A model generated the notes under the pieces. It saw only the letters and a list, made by a program, of their open reading frames with translations, ran no database searches and was not told the origin of the DNA. Position numbers and translations under genes: made by a program. From Comamonas thiooxydans (GTDB lineage: Bacteria; Pseudomonadota; Gammaproteobacteria; Burkholderiales; Burkholderiaceae_C), in NCBI RefSeq assembly GCF_002157685.2, contig NZ_AP026738.1, positions 5,394,001 to 5,458,000 on the forward strand: DNA of 64,000 nucleotides, written 5' to 3'. Shown here piece by piece: positions 41,412 to 50,951 of this stretch; position 1 is the first letter of the stretch, and each line of letters starts with the position of its first letter.

Positions 41412-44114
41412 TCAGCCCGCGGTCGCGACAGCCACCAGCGACTGACCCTCGCGGGTCTTTTCCAGCAGGCGCGTGAAGTCCTCGGCCGGCAAGGGCCGGC
41501 TGCAGAAATAGCCCTGAAAGTAGTCACAGCCTTTTTGCTGCAGGAAGCTCAGCTGCTCCTGGGTTTCCACGCCTTCGGCCAGGACCTTCAGACCCATGGC
41601 ATGACCCAGGGCAATGACCGAGCTGCTGATGGTCATATCGTCCGCGCTGTGCGGAATGTCGCGGATAAAGCCCTGGTCGATCTTGAGCAGATCGAGCGGA
41701 AAACGCTTGAGGTGCGCCAGCGAGGAATAGCCGGTGCCAAAGTCATCGATGGCCAGGCGCAGGCCCAGCTCGCGCAGACGGTTGAGCACGGCCAACGCCT
41801 CTTCGGGCTTTTCGGCCAGTGCGCTTTCGGTGATTTCCAGCTCCAGCAGGCTGGCCGGAAAGCCCGACTTGTTGAGCGCATCGGCCGTAGCCCCGGCAAT
41901 ATCGGTCAGCAAGAACTGATGCAGCGAGACATTGACCGCAATCGTCAGATCGGGCAGACCGGCAGCGCGCCATTGCTGGCCCTGGCGACAGGCCTCACCC
42001 AGCACCCACAGGCCCAGCGGGCCGATAACGCCCGAGTTTTCCGCCACGGGAATGAAACGGGCCGGCGAGATCAGGCCTTCCTCTGGGTCCAGCCAGCGCA
42101 ACAAGGCTTCAGCCCCCACCACGCGCCCCGTCGCCAGATCGATCTGCGGCTGGTAATACAGACGCATATGGCCCAGCTCCAGCGCACGGCGCAGGCGAGC
42201 CTCCAGCGCCAGACGCTCGCGGGCGGCCTGGGTCATGTTCTCATGGAAGAAGCACCAGGCATTGGAGCCTCTGGCCTTGGCGCCATACACCGCAGCATGG
42301 GCGCCCTGCAGCAGATCGTCGGCTGTCAATGCATGGTCGGGATACAGACAGATGCCTGCGCTGACGCTGACCACCACCGACAGGCCATCTGGCGTGGTCC
42401 AGGGCTGGCCGGCTGCTGCCATCAAGCGCTCGGCCACGTCCACCGCGCTGTCGCGGCCGCAAATGGATTGCGCCACCACGCAGATTTCATCGCCCGCCAG
42501 GCGGCCAATGATGTCACCGTGTCGCAAAGCGCCCTGCATCTGCACAGACACATGCCTGAGCACCTCGTCGCCGATGGAATGACCATAGCTGTCGTTCACG
42601 TCCTTGAAACGGTCGATATTGAACAGCAGCACGGCCATGCGACGGTTGGTGCTCTGACTCAACTCCACCGCCTCGCCCAGCATGCGCGTGAATTGAGAGC
42701 GGTTGGGCAGACCGGTCAAGGTGTCGCGATGGGCCAGAAACTCCAGTTGCTGCTCGCGCGCCTTCTCGGCCGAGATATCGGTGAACATGCAGACGTAATG
42801 CGTCACCTTGTCGTTGGCATCCTTGACCGCGCTCAGCGACATGCGCTCGGGAAAGACCTCTCCATTCTTGCGCCGATTCCAGATTTCGCCCTGCCAGTGC
42901 CCTGTGGCATGCATGCTGGCCCACATGGCGTCATAAAAGGCCTTGTCATGCCGGCCGGACTTGAACATGCGCGGCGTCTTGCCCAACATTTCCGCTTCGC
43001 TGAAGCCCAGCAGCTTCGTGAACGCGTGGTTGACCGAGAGAATTCGGCTGTGTGCATCGGTCACCACCACACCCTCGATGGTGTTGTCCACCACGGTGGA
43101 AGCCAGGCGGCTGCGCTCATCGGCCTCGCGACTCGCAGTCTGGTCGGAGAGCAGGCCCGAAATCCGTATCAGGCGTCCACTCTCGTCCTTGTAGGCCTGG
43201 CCGCGTGCGCGGAACCAGCGATACAGACCGTCAAAGCACAGCAGACGTGCCGTCAGCACCAGCATGCTGCCCTGCTCCAGTGCTTGCTCAGCCTGGGCAC
43301 GCGCCGTTGCGGCATCTTCAGGGTGCAGGCGCTGATGGAAATCGAACTCGCGGGCCAGATCCTGGCCCTGATAGCGCAGCAAGGCACTCATGCCCGTGGA
43401 GAAGTTCAGCCGCTGCTCGAGCGCGTCCCACTCCCACACGCCATTGCCGCTGCCTTCCAGCGCCAGGCGCAGCATGGTCTCGCTGCGCATCATGGCGTTG
43501 CGCGCACTCACCATCTCGCTGAGATCCTGCAGCACGCAGACCAGGGCCACCGGCCCGCCCACACCCGAAGCCGCCACGCGGCTGGTGGTGCACAGCACGG
43601 GCGTGACCTTGCCGGTTTCGGCATGCACGCACTGGCGCAGCACCTGGAAGTAGTCGGTGCTGCCGTCCAGCAGGCGCTGCAGCTGCAGAACCACCTCGTC
43701 CCGGTCATGGACCGGCACCAGCACCCGGAAATCCTGGCCGCGCAGCGATTCCACACTGCGCCCCAGCCAACCCGCCAGCTTGGCATTGGCCCAGACAATC
43801 TCGGCCCCGCCCACATGCACGCGAGCCATGCCGGCCGGTGCGTGACGCACCACCAGCTCCAGCTCCTGCGCCGTCTCCCGGCCACGCTGGTCGGCGCGCG
43901 CCTTGCGCTGCATGAACAAAAGTGCAACCAGCGCTGTCGCCAGCAACCAAACAATGAACAGGCCTATCTGCCAACGCAGCGACTGTCGATTCAGCGATAC
44001 ATCAAAATAGCCGAGCACGCCCGCCTGCGCCCCCAACCAAAGCATCCCCACGCACAAATAGAGGGTGACAATCACCCAGGGTGTGAGCGGAGAATGCCCC
44101 TCCTCGCTTTTCAT
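41412..44114 (-). CDS. PAS-GGDEF-EAL membrane protein, probable c-di-GMP phosphodiesterase
   Basis: The 900-aa protein has two N-terminal transmembrane helices (about 12-35 and 47-67), three PAS-like domains (about 85-190, 210-320, 335-460; GVWEWDALEQRLNFS and VVVTDAHSRILSVN mark them), a GGDEF domain with a degenerate active site (GRLAGDEICVVA), and an EAL domain (about 645-895). The EAL part keeps EALLRW, ELEITES, DDFGTGYSSL and KIDQGFI. It should therefore degrade c-di-GMP, with the GGDEF part perhaps a GTP-sensing regulatory domain. It is divergent from purU by 51 bases. Confidence 0.9.
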   Translation of the reverse strand: MKSEEGHSPLTPWVIVTLYLCVGMLWLGAQAGVLGYFDVSLNRQSLRWQIGLFIVWLLATALVALLFMQRKARADQRGRETAQELELVVRHAPAGMARVHVGGAEIVWANAKLAGWLGRSVESLRGQDFRVLVPVHDRDEVVLQLQRLLDGSTDYFQVLRQCVHAETGKVTPVLCTTSRVAASGVGGPVALVCVLQDLSEMVSARNAMMRSETMLRLALEGSGNGVWEWDALEQRLNFSTGMSALLRYQGQDLAREFDFHQRLHPEDAATARAQAEQALEQGSMLVLTARLLCFDGLYRWFRARGQAYKDESGRLIRISGLLSDQTASREADERSRLASTVVDNTIEGVVVTDAHSRILSVNHAFTKLLGFSEAEMLGKTPRMFKSGRHDKAFYDAMWASMHATGHWQGEIWNRRKNGEVFPERMSLSAVKDANDKVTHYVCMFTDISAEKAREQQLEFLAHRDTLTGLPNRSQFTRMLGEAVELSQSTNRRMAVLLFNIDRFKDVNDSYGHSIGDEVLRHVSVQMQGALRHGDIIGRLAGDEICVVAQSICGRDSAVDVAERLMAAAGQPWTTPDGLSVVVSVSAGICLYPDHALTADDLLQGAHAAVYGAKARGSNAWCFFHENMTQAARERLALEARLRRALELGHMRLYYQPQIDLATGRVVGAEALLRWLDPEEGLISPARFIPVAENSGVIGPLGLWVLGEACRQGQQWRAAGLPDLTIAVNVSLHQFLLTDIAGATADALNKSGFPASLLELEITESALAEKPEEALAVLNRLRELGLRLAIDDFGTGYSSLAHLKRFPLDLLKIDQGFIRDIPHSADDMTISSSVIALGHAMGLKVLAEGVETQEQLSFLQQKGCDYFQGYFCSRPLPAEDFTRLLEKTREGQSLVAVATAG

Positions 44115-44165
44115 GAATTTCCTTTGTCCGCAGGGTCCTCGCCTTGCTGCGACAATTGCCGAGCT

Positions 44166-45014
44166 ATGACCCAAGCCTATATTTTGACTTTATCCTGCCC
44201 AGACCGACTGGGCCTGGTGCATGCCGTTTCCGGATTCTTGCTTGAACAAGGCGGCAATATTGAAGAAGCAGCGCAGTACAACGACCCGGTAACCGGTCTG
44301 TTCTTCATGCGCGTGCAGTTTGCCTGCGATGGCAAAGACGCCGCCTCTTTAAAGGCATCCGTTGCCGAATTAGCTGATCAATATCAAATGCAGTGGAGTT
44401 TGCACTCCAAGGCCGAGCGCATCAAGACCGTCATCATGGTCAGCAAGGAAGGCCACTGCCTCAACGACCTGCTGTTCCGCTGGAAGTCGGGCCTGCTGCC
44501 CATCGAGATCAAGGCCATCATCAGCAACCACCGCGAGTTCTATCAGCTGGCGGCCAGCTACAACATCCCCTTCCATCACATTCCCGTGACTGCCGCGACC
44601 AAGGCCCAGGCCGAAGAGCGCCAGTACGAGATCATCGAGGAGGAAGGCGCCGAGCTGGTGGTGCTGGCGCGCTACATGCAGGTGCTGTCCAACGACCTGT
44701 GCAAAAAGCTGTCCGGCCGCGCCATCAATATCCACCACAGCTTCCTGCCCAGCTTCAAGGGTGCCAAGCCCTACTACCAGGCGCATGACCGCGGCGTGAA
44801 GCTGATCGGCGCCACAGCCCACTATGTGACGGCCGACCTCGACGAGGGCCCGATCATCGAGCAGGACGTGGCACGCGCCGACCACACCGACACCGTGGAA
44901 GACCTGACGGCCCGTGGCCGCGACACCGAGAGCCAGGTGCTGGCCCGTGCCGTGAAGTGGCATAGCGAGCGCCGTGTCATTCTCAACGGTCACAAGACCG
45001 TTGTGTTCCGCTAA
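44166..45014 (+). CDS. purU: Formyltetrahydrofolate deformylase
   Basis: The 282-aa enzyme hydrolyses 10-formyl-THF to formate and THF, balancing one-carbon pools and feeding formate to purine synthesis. An N-terminal ACT domain (1-80: ILTLSCPDRLGLVHAVSGFL) precedes a formyltransferase domain (85-282) with the catalytic set in NIHHSFLPSFKGAKPYYQA (Asn, His) and VTADLDEGPI (Asp). Length and architecture are standard. The frame is open far upstream, but that part is antisense to the EAL gene. A GcvA-like regulator gene follows 24 bases downstream and may be co-transcribed. Confidence 0.97.
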   Translation: MTQAYILTLSCPDRLGLVHAVSGFLLEQGGNIEEAAQYNDPVTGLFFMRVQFACDGKDAASLKASVAELADQYQMQWSLHSKAERIKTVIMVSKEGHCLNDLLFRWKSGLLPIEIKAIISNHREFYQLAASYNIPFHHIPVTAATKAQAEERQYEIIEEEGAELVVLARYMQVLSNDLCKKLSGRAINIHHSFLPSFKGAKPYYQAHDRGVKLIGATAHYVTADLDEGPIIEQDVARADHTDTVEDLTARGRDTESQVLARAVKWHSERRVILNGHKTVVFR

Positions 45015-45038
45015 ATCCCTGGGCTTGGGATTGATCAT

Positions 45039-45941
45039 ATGACCCGCAGCCCCGGCGCCTTGAACAGCATTACGGCCAGGCGGATTCCGCCGATACAGTG
45101 CCTGCTCACCTTCGAGGCTCTGGCGCGGCTGCGCTCGGTCACGTTGACGGCGGAGGAGCTGTGCGTCACGCCCAGCGCCGTCAGCCACCGGGTCAAGCAG
45201 CTGGAGCAGATTCTGGGCGCGCGGCTGTTCGGCCGCACGGATTTCTCGCTGACCACGGACGGCAGCTCCTATCTGGCCCATGTGCGTGAAGGCCTGGGCG
45301 CCTTGCAACGCTTTCCGGGAGCGTCAGCCTCGCCTGGGCGCAGACGCCTGAAGCTGGCCGTCACCCCCACCTTTGCGCGCGTGATCCTGATCCCGCGCCT
45401 GCGCCAGTTCACCGAGGCCTACCCCGAGATCGACATCGCGCTGCAGGTGTCGATTCCGCTGCTGGATGTGATCGGCGAGGACGCCGACCTGATGGTGCGC
45501 TTCGGCGCCGGCCACTATGCCGATGTGGAGCATATCGAGCTAGCCCGCGACACTGTCACACCGCTGGCCTCGCCCAGCTTCATCCGCGAACATGGCCCGT
45601 TCGAGCGCCCGGACGACCTGGAAGGCATGCCGCTGCTGCGCAGCCCGCTGGAGCCCTGGCGCACATGGTTCGCCGCGACCGGCCTCGACATGGCCGAGCC
45701 CAACGAGGGCTCGCAGTTCAACGACATCGGTCTGATGTGCGACGCCGCATCGGCCAGCATGGGCATTGCCCTGGTACGCCACAAGCTCGGCGCCCCCTGG
45801 CTGGAGAACGGTACGCTGGTGCGCCTGTTCGATGTCGATGCTCCCAGTCCCCACGCACACTATCTGTGCTGGAAAACCGGCATCATGGACCGCTGGGAAT
45901 GTGCGGCCTTCGCAGAGTGGCTGCGCAAGGCCATGGGCTGA
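45039..45941 (+). CDS. LysR-family regulator (GcvA-like)
   Basis: The 300-aa protein has an N-terminal helix-turn-helix (residues about 14-75: LLTFEALARLRSVTLTAEEL, then VTPSAVSHRVKQLEQILG) and a GcvA-type effector domain (about 95-298), with the RRLKLAVTPTFARVILIPRL start and WLENGTLVRLF end. GcvA homologues control amino-acid and one-carbon genes, so its place behind purU is suggestive. However, the GcvA-like subfamily is large and the target cannot be read here. Confidence 0.92.
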   Translation: MTRSPGALNSITARRIPPIQCLLTFEALARLRSVTLTAEELCVTPSAVSHRVKQLEQILGARLFGRTDFSLTTDGSSYLAHVREGLGALQRFPGASASPGRRRLKLAVTPTFARVILIPRLRQFTEAYPEIDIALQVSIPLLDVIGEDADLMVRFGAGHYADVEHIELARDTVTPLASPSFIREHGPFERPDDLEGMPLLRSPLEPWRTWFAATGLDMAEPNEGSQFNDIGLMCDAASASMGIALVRHKLGAPWLENGTLVRLFDVDAPSPHAHYLCWKTGIMDRWECAAFAEWLRKAMG

Positions 45942-46052
45942 GCTGCAACCCGGCGGCTTCGCTGTGGCGCAGCTCTTGCTCGCCGCCCCTGGCCGACGAG
46001 CAGCTCGTTGCACGGGCTGCTCGATGGATAACGAAGATGGAGCACTCACGGC

Positions 46053-47972
46053 ATGAACCTGCAGCCCAGGCTGTACCCCGGCCTTGACCAGAACCAGGCC
46101 CTCAACAGCGAAGCGTCCTCGCTGCTCATCCGCGCCCTGGCCGGCACGGGCAAGACGACCACGCTGGCCATCAAGGCCGCAGACCTGATCCGCACCCAGG
46201 GCGCGCGCAACGTGCTGATGCTGGCCTACTCGGAGGCCGGCATCAAGGCCATTCAGGCGCGCCTGGACCGGATCTCCGCCGTGCGACTCGAAGGCCTGCA
46301 TCTGCTCACTCTGGAGCATTTTTGCGCCCGCCTACTCGAAGAGCAGGGCGACCCTGTCCCCATGCTCTCCTCCAGCCTGGAAAAGAACCTGCTTATCCAG
46401 CAAGCGCATGAAGCGCTGTCGCAAGAGGTCGAACGGCATGCCGAGCTCGACATACCCGAGCTGGCGGACTACTTCGCACGGCCTCTGGACATCAGCGCCT
46501 TCCTCGCTTTCGAGGCCCAGGCCAAGCAGTGCATGCTGGAACTCGACATCGACGACAGCGGCCTCGGCGCGCTGGCATATTGCCGCGACAACGCTCTGGA
46601 CTACGGCCTGTACCGACTGCTGCGCAGCTATGAGCGGCTGCGCGCAGGCCCCACCCAGGAGCCGCTGTTCTATGCGCCCGGCGACTGCACCTACGCGCTG
46701 GCCTGCCAGCTGGCAGCACTGGACTTCGATGCCGGCTTCCCGCTGCTGCAGGGGCGCTTCGAAGCCGTGCTGTTCGACGAACTGCAGGACCTGGACGAGG
46801 CCGCGCTGCTGGTGCTGCGCCATCTGGCGCGCGGCAACGGGCGCTTCATCGGTGTCGGCGACTTCAACCAGCACATACTGCCGGGCGCCTCCTCCATCTT
46901 TGGCGACAGCGCCCAGCGCATCCTGCAGGAGCTGCCCACAGGCACCAGCCAGGCCACGCTCAACACGACCTATCGCTTCGGCCCCGTCATCTGCGAGGAA
47001 CTGAACCAGCGCTTTGGCGTGGAGTTCGACGCCCATTACCGCAACGCCTCGGCCTGGTTCGAACATCGCCATGGCGATGACGAGGATTGCGCCCGGCAAT
47101 TGCTGGGTATTCATGCCGCCGTGGCCCGCCTGCCCCGCAAACCGCAGGACCCGCCAGCCGTGTTGCGTGTCATCCTGCATTCGCCCGAAGATTCGGTTCT
47201 GCTTGAATGGCTGTTCGCCCACGAGGGCGTGCACTATGCCTGCAAAGGCATGCAGCGCTTCTACCAGCGCCGCGAAATCGCCCTGGTGCTGGCCATGCTA
47301 TGGGCCATGCAGGGCTGCAGCGGCGGCGCGCTGCTCTCGCAAGGCATTCTGAGCAGCGCTGCCGAAGGCCTGATGCGTTACGTGCGCCATGCCAGCCCAC
47401 CCGACCGGGATCTGCTGGCCAACGGCCTGTTCGACATGACTGCACTGGGCGACGCCCCGCCGGAATCCGACACGCTGCGCATTGCCGCAGAACTCATGGG
47501 ACAGCAAGCCGCCATGCGCCGCTTCCTCGCCGCCTACATCGCTCCAGACTCCCCCTGTGCCCGGTTGCTGGCCTTGCCCGCCGGCCAGTGCGCGGATGCG
47601 GGGCAGTTGCTCCAGCACCCTCTGTTGCGACAGTTCTTCGCCCAGGCCCCCATCAGCCAGGACGAACTGCGCCAGTGTCTGGCCAGCCTGCAAGCGCTGT
47701 CGCGCATCTGCGCCGGGCTTACCGTCGATGAATTCCTGGGCCGTCTCAGCCTCATGGTCCAGTCAAGCATCGCACAGCATCAGCGCCATGAAAAACCCAG
47801 CTTGCAACTGCTCACGGTAGAACGCAGCAAAGGCCATGAATACGAGTATGTGGCCGTACCATTCGTCAATCCCAGGCACTTCTCGCCCAATGCGAGCGAC
47901 CCACAGCGCAACATGCTCTACGTCGCCATGACCCGCGCCAGCAAGCGCCTGTGGATACTGGAAAGCAGATGA
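46053..47972 (+). CDS. UvrD/Rep-like superfamily 1 DNA helicase, 639 aa
   Basis: The ATP-dependent helicase has motif I ALAGTGKTTT (Walker A, residues 28-37), a Q-motif-like LDQNQAL, motif Ia VLMLAYSEAGIKA, motif II LFDELQDLDEAALLVL, motif IV TTYRFGPVI, motif V VERSKGHEYEYVAV and motif VI LYVAMTRASKRLW. It is shorter than UvrD/Rep (about 670-720 aa), with reduced 2B insertions and no C-terminal nuclease or HRDC domain. It is not linked to restriction, Wadjet or other defence genes. The role is probably repair-related, but is unassigned. Confidence 0.88.
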   Translation: MNLQPRLYPGLDQNQALNSEASSLLIRALAGTGKTTTLAIKAADLIRTQGARNVLMLAYSEAGIKAIQARLDRISAVRLEGLHLLTLEHFCARLLEEQGDPVPMLSSSLEKNLLIQQAHEALSQEVERHAELDIPELADYFARPLDISAFLAFEAQAKQCMLELDIDDSGLGALAYCRDNALDYGLYRLLRSYERLRAGPTQEPLFYAPGDCTYALACQLAALDFDAGFPLLQGRFEAVLFDELQDLDEAALLVLRHLARGNGRFIGVGDFNQHILPGASSIFGDSAQRILQELPTGTSQATLNTTYRFGPVICEELNQRFGVEFDAHYRNASAWFEHRHGDDEDCARQLLGIHAAVARLPRKPQDPPAVLRVILHSPEDSVLLEWLFAHEGVHYACKGMQRFYQRREIALVLAMLWAMQGCSGGALLSQGILSSAAEGLMRYVRHASPPDRDLLANGLFDMTALGDAPPESDTLRIAAELMGQQAAMRRFLAAYIAPDSPCARLLALPAGQCADAGQLLQHPLLRQFFAQAPISQDELRQCLASLQALSRICAGLTVDEFLGRLSLMVQSSIAQHQRHEKPSLQLLTVERSKGHEYEYVAVPFVNPRHFSPNASDPQRNMLYVAMTRASKRLWILESR

Positions 47973-48129
47973 CGATGCAAGGCTATGGAGGCGATGCAAA
48001 TCAAGCCCGTATCTCATAGGCGGGTCAAAACACCATAACGTCGCCCCCAGCCGACATAGCCACAGTTGCCCTCTCCCACCCTTGTTGCAGCCCTCCCACC
48101 ATGGACTCACAACAACGAGGAGGAGACCC

Positions 48130-49251
48130 ATGCAAACACCATTGCGCTGCGCCTGGCTGCTGGCAGCCGGCATCACCGCCAGCCTGACCCTGCATGCGCA
48201 GGAGAGCAAGCTCACCATAGGCGCCAGCTTGCCGCTGTCAGGCTCTCAGGCCGAGGCCGGCAAGGAAGGGATGAGCATCATGCAGGCGCAGGTGGAGGCA
48301 TTCAACAAGCAGGGAGGCCTGGACGGCAAAGCTTTGACACTCAAGGTACTGGACGATGGCTACGAGCCACAGCGCGCCGCCAGCAATGCACGCCAACTGA
48401 TCCAGGAAGGAGCCCTGGCCCTGCTCAACTGCTGGGGAACAGCCAGTTGCACAGCCATGCAACCCGAGGTACAGCAAGGCCAGACGGCCCTGGTGGGCGT
48501 GATTGCAGGAGCCGGCAGCGTGCGCCAGCAGCCGGGCCGTTTCATTTATCCGCTGCGCGCCAGCACCCAGGCTGAAGTCGCGGCCATGCTGCAGCAGATG
48601 CAGACCATAGGTCTGCGGCGGATCGCCATCGTTCACCAGAACGACAGCTTCGGCAAAAGCAGCCTGCAGATCGCCCTGAACGCCTTTGCCGCCAATGATC
48701 TCAAGGCCGCGGCAACTCTGGCCGTGGAGGCATCGGGCAGCAACGCCCCTGACCTGGCCCGACAACTGGCCGCCCTGCCCGATCTCCAAGGCGTCATCAT
48801 GCTGGCGGGCGCCCCTGCCACCATAGGTCTGATCACCATGGCCAGACAGGCTCATGTCACGGCGCCTTTCTACAACCTGGCCGCCCAGGCCAACCGTGCC
48901 GTGGTGCAAGGACTGGGCCCCTATACGCGCGGCATTGCCTTCACCACCCTGGTGCCCAGCCCGTGGAAGGGCGCGATTCCGGCCATCAAAGACTACCAGC
49001 AACTCGTCGGCCAGCCGGGCATGCCACCCGCCTCCTATCTGGGGCTGGAAGTCTTTCTCAACACCCGCACCCTGCTGGATGCGCTGCGCAAGGCCACGCC
49101 CTCCAATCAGCGTGCGAGCCTGACTGCCGCCCTCGACGCCATGGGCGAGATTCGCTACGGCGCCATGCATCTGCGCTTCACACCGCCGCGTACCGGCTCC
49201 AGCTATGTGGGGTTGACCATGATTGATGCAAGCGGCCATTTCAGGGAATAA
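48130..49251 (+). CDS. Branched-chain-amino-acid-type ABC substrate-binding protein
   Basis: The 373-aa periplasmic protein has a signal (MQTPLRCAWLLAAGITASLTLHAQ) and Peripla_BP_6 features: IGASLPLSGSQAEAG, LDDGYEPQRAASNARQLI, IAIVHQNDSFGKSSL. ATG 48130 is fixed by AGGAGGAGA upstream. No transporter subunits lie nearby. It is paralogous to the Tat-exported protein at 18323-19483 (both have LDDGYEP and the GWGT/GYLGT-type loop). Such orphan binding proteins are numerous in this family of bacteria, and the ligand is unknown. Confidence 0.9.
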   Translation: MQTPLRCAWLLAAGITASLTLHAQESKLTIGASLPLSGSQAEAGKEGMSIMQAQVEAFNKQGGLDGKALTLKVLDDGYEPQRAASNARQLIQEGALALLNCWGTASCTAMQPEVQQGQTALVGVIAGAGSVRQQPGRFIYPLRASTQAEVAAMLQQMQTIGLRRIAIVHQNDSFGKSSLQIALNAFAANDLKAAATLAVEASGSNAPDLARQLAALPDLQGVIMLAGAPATIGLITMARQAHVTAPFYNLAAQANRAVVQGLGPYTRGIAFTTLVPSPWKGAIPAIKDYQQLVGQPGMPPASYLGLEVFLNTRTLLDALRKATPSNQRASLTAALDAMGEIRYGAMHLRFTPPRTGSSYVGLTMIDASGHFRE

Positions 49252-49389
49252 ATCAACTCCAAGTCTTATTCATCAATCGTCAAAAGCTATCGTTTCAAGA
49301 GCAAATATCATCATCATCGCAAAGCATTTCAAGCAGCTTTGCAATAAAGCTCACACCAATGCGCGGGCGCATCCCCTACATTTGCAGGC

Positions 49390-50937
49390 ATGACGTTCGC
49401 CAGCACTTTTACCGATCTCGTCGCTACCTCCAGCGCTGCAGCCAACGCCGCGCATCACCCGCCCGAGCCGTCCGAGCGTGCTCGGCGCCAGGCCGAGGTG
49501 GTGGAGGCACTGCGCCCCCATGTGCCGGCGCATGCCCTGCTCTATCAGAGCGAAGACACCACGCCCTATGAGTGCGACGGACTGACGGCCTACCGACAGC
49601 GCCCTCTGCTGGTCTGCCTGCCAGAGACTTATGCTCAGGTGCAGGCTGTGCTCAAGGCCTGCCATGCCATAGGAGCGCCCGTCATTGCACGTGGCGCGGG
49701 CACGGGCCTTTCGGGCGGCGCCATGCCTCACCCCATGGGCGTGACGCTGTCGCTGGCCAAGTTCAACAAAATCCTCGACGTCGATGCCTACAGCCGCACG
49801 GCCCTGGTGCAGTGCGGCGTGCGCAACCTCGCCATCAGCGAAGCCGCTGCCCCCTACGGTCTGTACTATGCGCCCGACCCCAGCAGCCAGATCGCCTGCA
49901 CCATCGGCGGCAATGTGGCCGAAAACTCGGGCGGCGTGCACTGCCTCAAGTACGGGCTCACGGTGCACAACGTGCTCAAGGTCAAAGGCTTCAGCATCGA
50001 AGGCGAGCCCGTCGAGTTCGGCTCGGATGCACTCGACACCCCTGGTCTGGACCTGCTGGCCATCATGATCGGCAGCGAAGGCATGCTGGCCGTGGTGACC
50101 GAGGTCACGGTCAAACTCGTGCCCAAGCCCCAGCTGGCGCGCTGCATCATGGCCAGCTTCGACGATGTGCGCAAAGCGGGCGACGCAGTGGCTGCGGTGA
50201 TCGCGGCCGGCATCATTCCCGCCGGACTGGAAATGATGGACAAGCCCATGACGGCCGCCGTGGAGGACTTTGTGCGCGCCGGCTACGACCTCACGGCGCA
50301 AGCCATCTTGCTGTGCGAGAGTGACGGCACGCCCGAGGAGGTCGAGGAAGAGATCGCCCGCATGAGCGAGGTTCTGCGCCACGCCGGCGCCACGGCCATC
50401 ACCGTCAGCGAAAGCGAGGAAGAGCGTCTGCGCTTCTGGAGCGGGCGCAAGAACGCCTTTCCCGCCAGCGGCCGCATCAGCCCCGATTACATGTGCATGG
50501 ACTCCACCATTCCGCGCAAGCGTCTGGCAGACATCCTGCTGGCGATTCAGGAGATGGAGAAGAAGTACCAGCTGCGCTGCGCCAACGTGTTCCATGCAGG
50601 AGACGGCAATCTGCACCCCTTGATACTGTTCGATGCCAACAACCCCGACGAACTGCACCGCTGCGAGCTGTTCGGAGCCGACATTCTGGAAACCAGCGTG
50701 GCCATGGGCGGCACGGTGACGGGCGAGCATGGTGTGGGCGTGGAAAAGCTCAACAGCATGTGCACCCAGTTCACAACGGCCGAGAACGCCCAGATGTTCG
50801 CGCTCAAGGCGGCGTTTGATCCGCAATCGCTGCTCAACCCCGGCAAGGTGATTCCCACGCTCAACCGCTGCGCCGAGTACGGCAAGATGCTGGTGCGCGG
50901 TGGACAGATTGCCCATCCCGATCTGCCGCGCTTTTAA
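49390..50937 (+). CDS. glcD: FAD-linked oxidase, glycolate oxidase subunit GlcD-like
   Basis: The 515-aa protein has an FAD_binding_4 domain (about residues 55-235: VIARGAGTGLSGGAMPHPMG, GGNVAENSGGVHCLKYG) and an FAD-oxidase C domain with FHAGDGNLHPLILFD and GEHGVGVEKLNSM. These are GlcD features, and the enzyme would oxidise glycolate or another 2-hydroxy acid. Partners GlcE and GlcF are absent here, so it may pair with remote subunits or act as a D-lactate/2-hydroxyglutarate-type dehydrogenase. The AT-rich 138 bases upstream hold a GCAAAGC/GCTTTGC hairpin. The next gene starts 14 bases downstream. Confidence 0.88.
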   Translation: MTFASTFTDLVATSSAAANAAHHPPEPSERARRQAEVVEALRPHVPAHALLYQSEDTTPYECDGLTAYRQRPLLVCLPETYAQVQAVLKACHAIGAPVIARGAGTGLSGGAMPHPMGVTLSLAKFNKILDVDAYSRTALVQCGVRNLAISEAAAPYGLYYAPDPSSQIACTIGGNVAENSGGVHCLKYGLTVHNVLKVKGFSIEGEPVEFGSDALDTPGLDLLAIMIGSEGMLAVVTEVTVKLVPKPQLARCIMASFDDVRKAGDAVAAVIAAGIIPAGLEMMDKPMTAAVEDFVRAGYDLTAQAILLCESDGTPEEVEEEIARMSEVLRHAGATAITVSESEEERLRFWSGRKNAFPASGRISPDYMCMDSTIPRKRLADILLAIQEMEKKYQLRCANVFHAGDGNLHPLILFDANNPDELHRCELFGADILETSVAMGGTVTGEHGVGVEKLNSMCTQFTTAENAQMFALKAAFDPQSLLNPGKVIPTLNRCAEYGKMLVRGGQIAHPDLPRF

Positions 50938-50951
50938 CCGCCTGGAGAGCC

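Noticed and set aside
41535-44165. Forward-strand frame continuous with purU for more than 800 codons upstream
   Set aside because: It is antisense to the PAS-GGDEF-EAL gene, whose domains are unmistakable. Only the part from ATG 44166 shows family features (ACT plus formyltransferase).
45964-45980. Sigma-54-like sequence TGGCGCA-N4-TTGCT before the helicase gene
   Set aside because: Two mismatches in the -24 block and no enhancer-like half-sites; in GC-rich DNA such hits are expected by chance.
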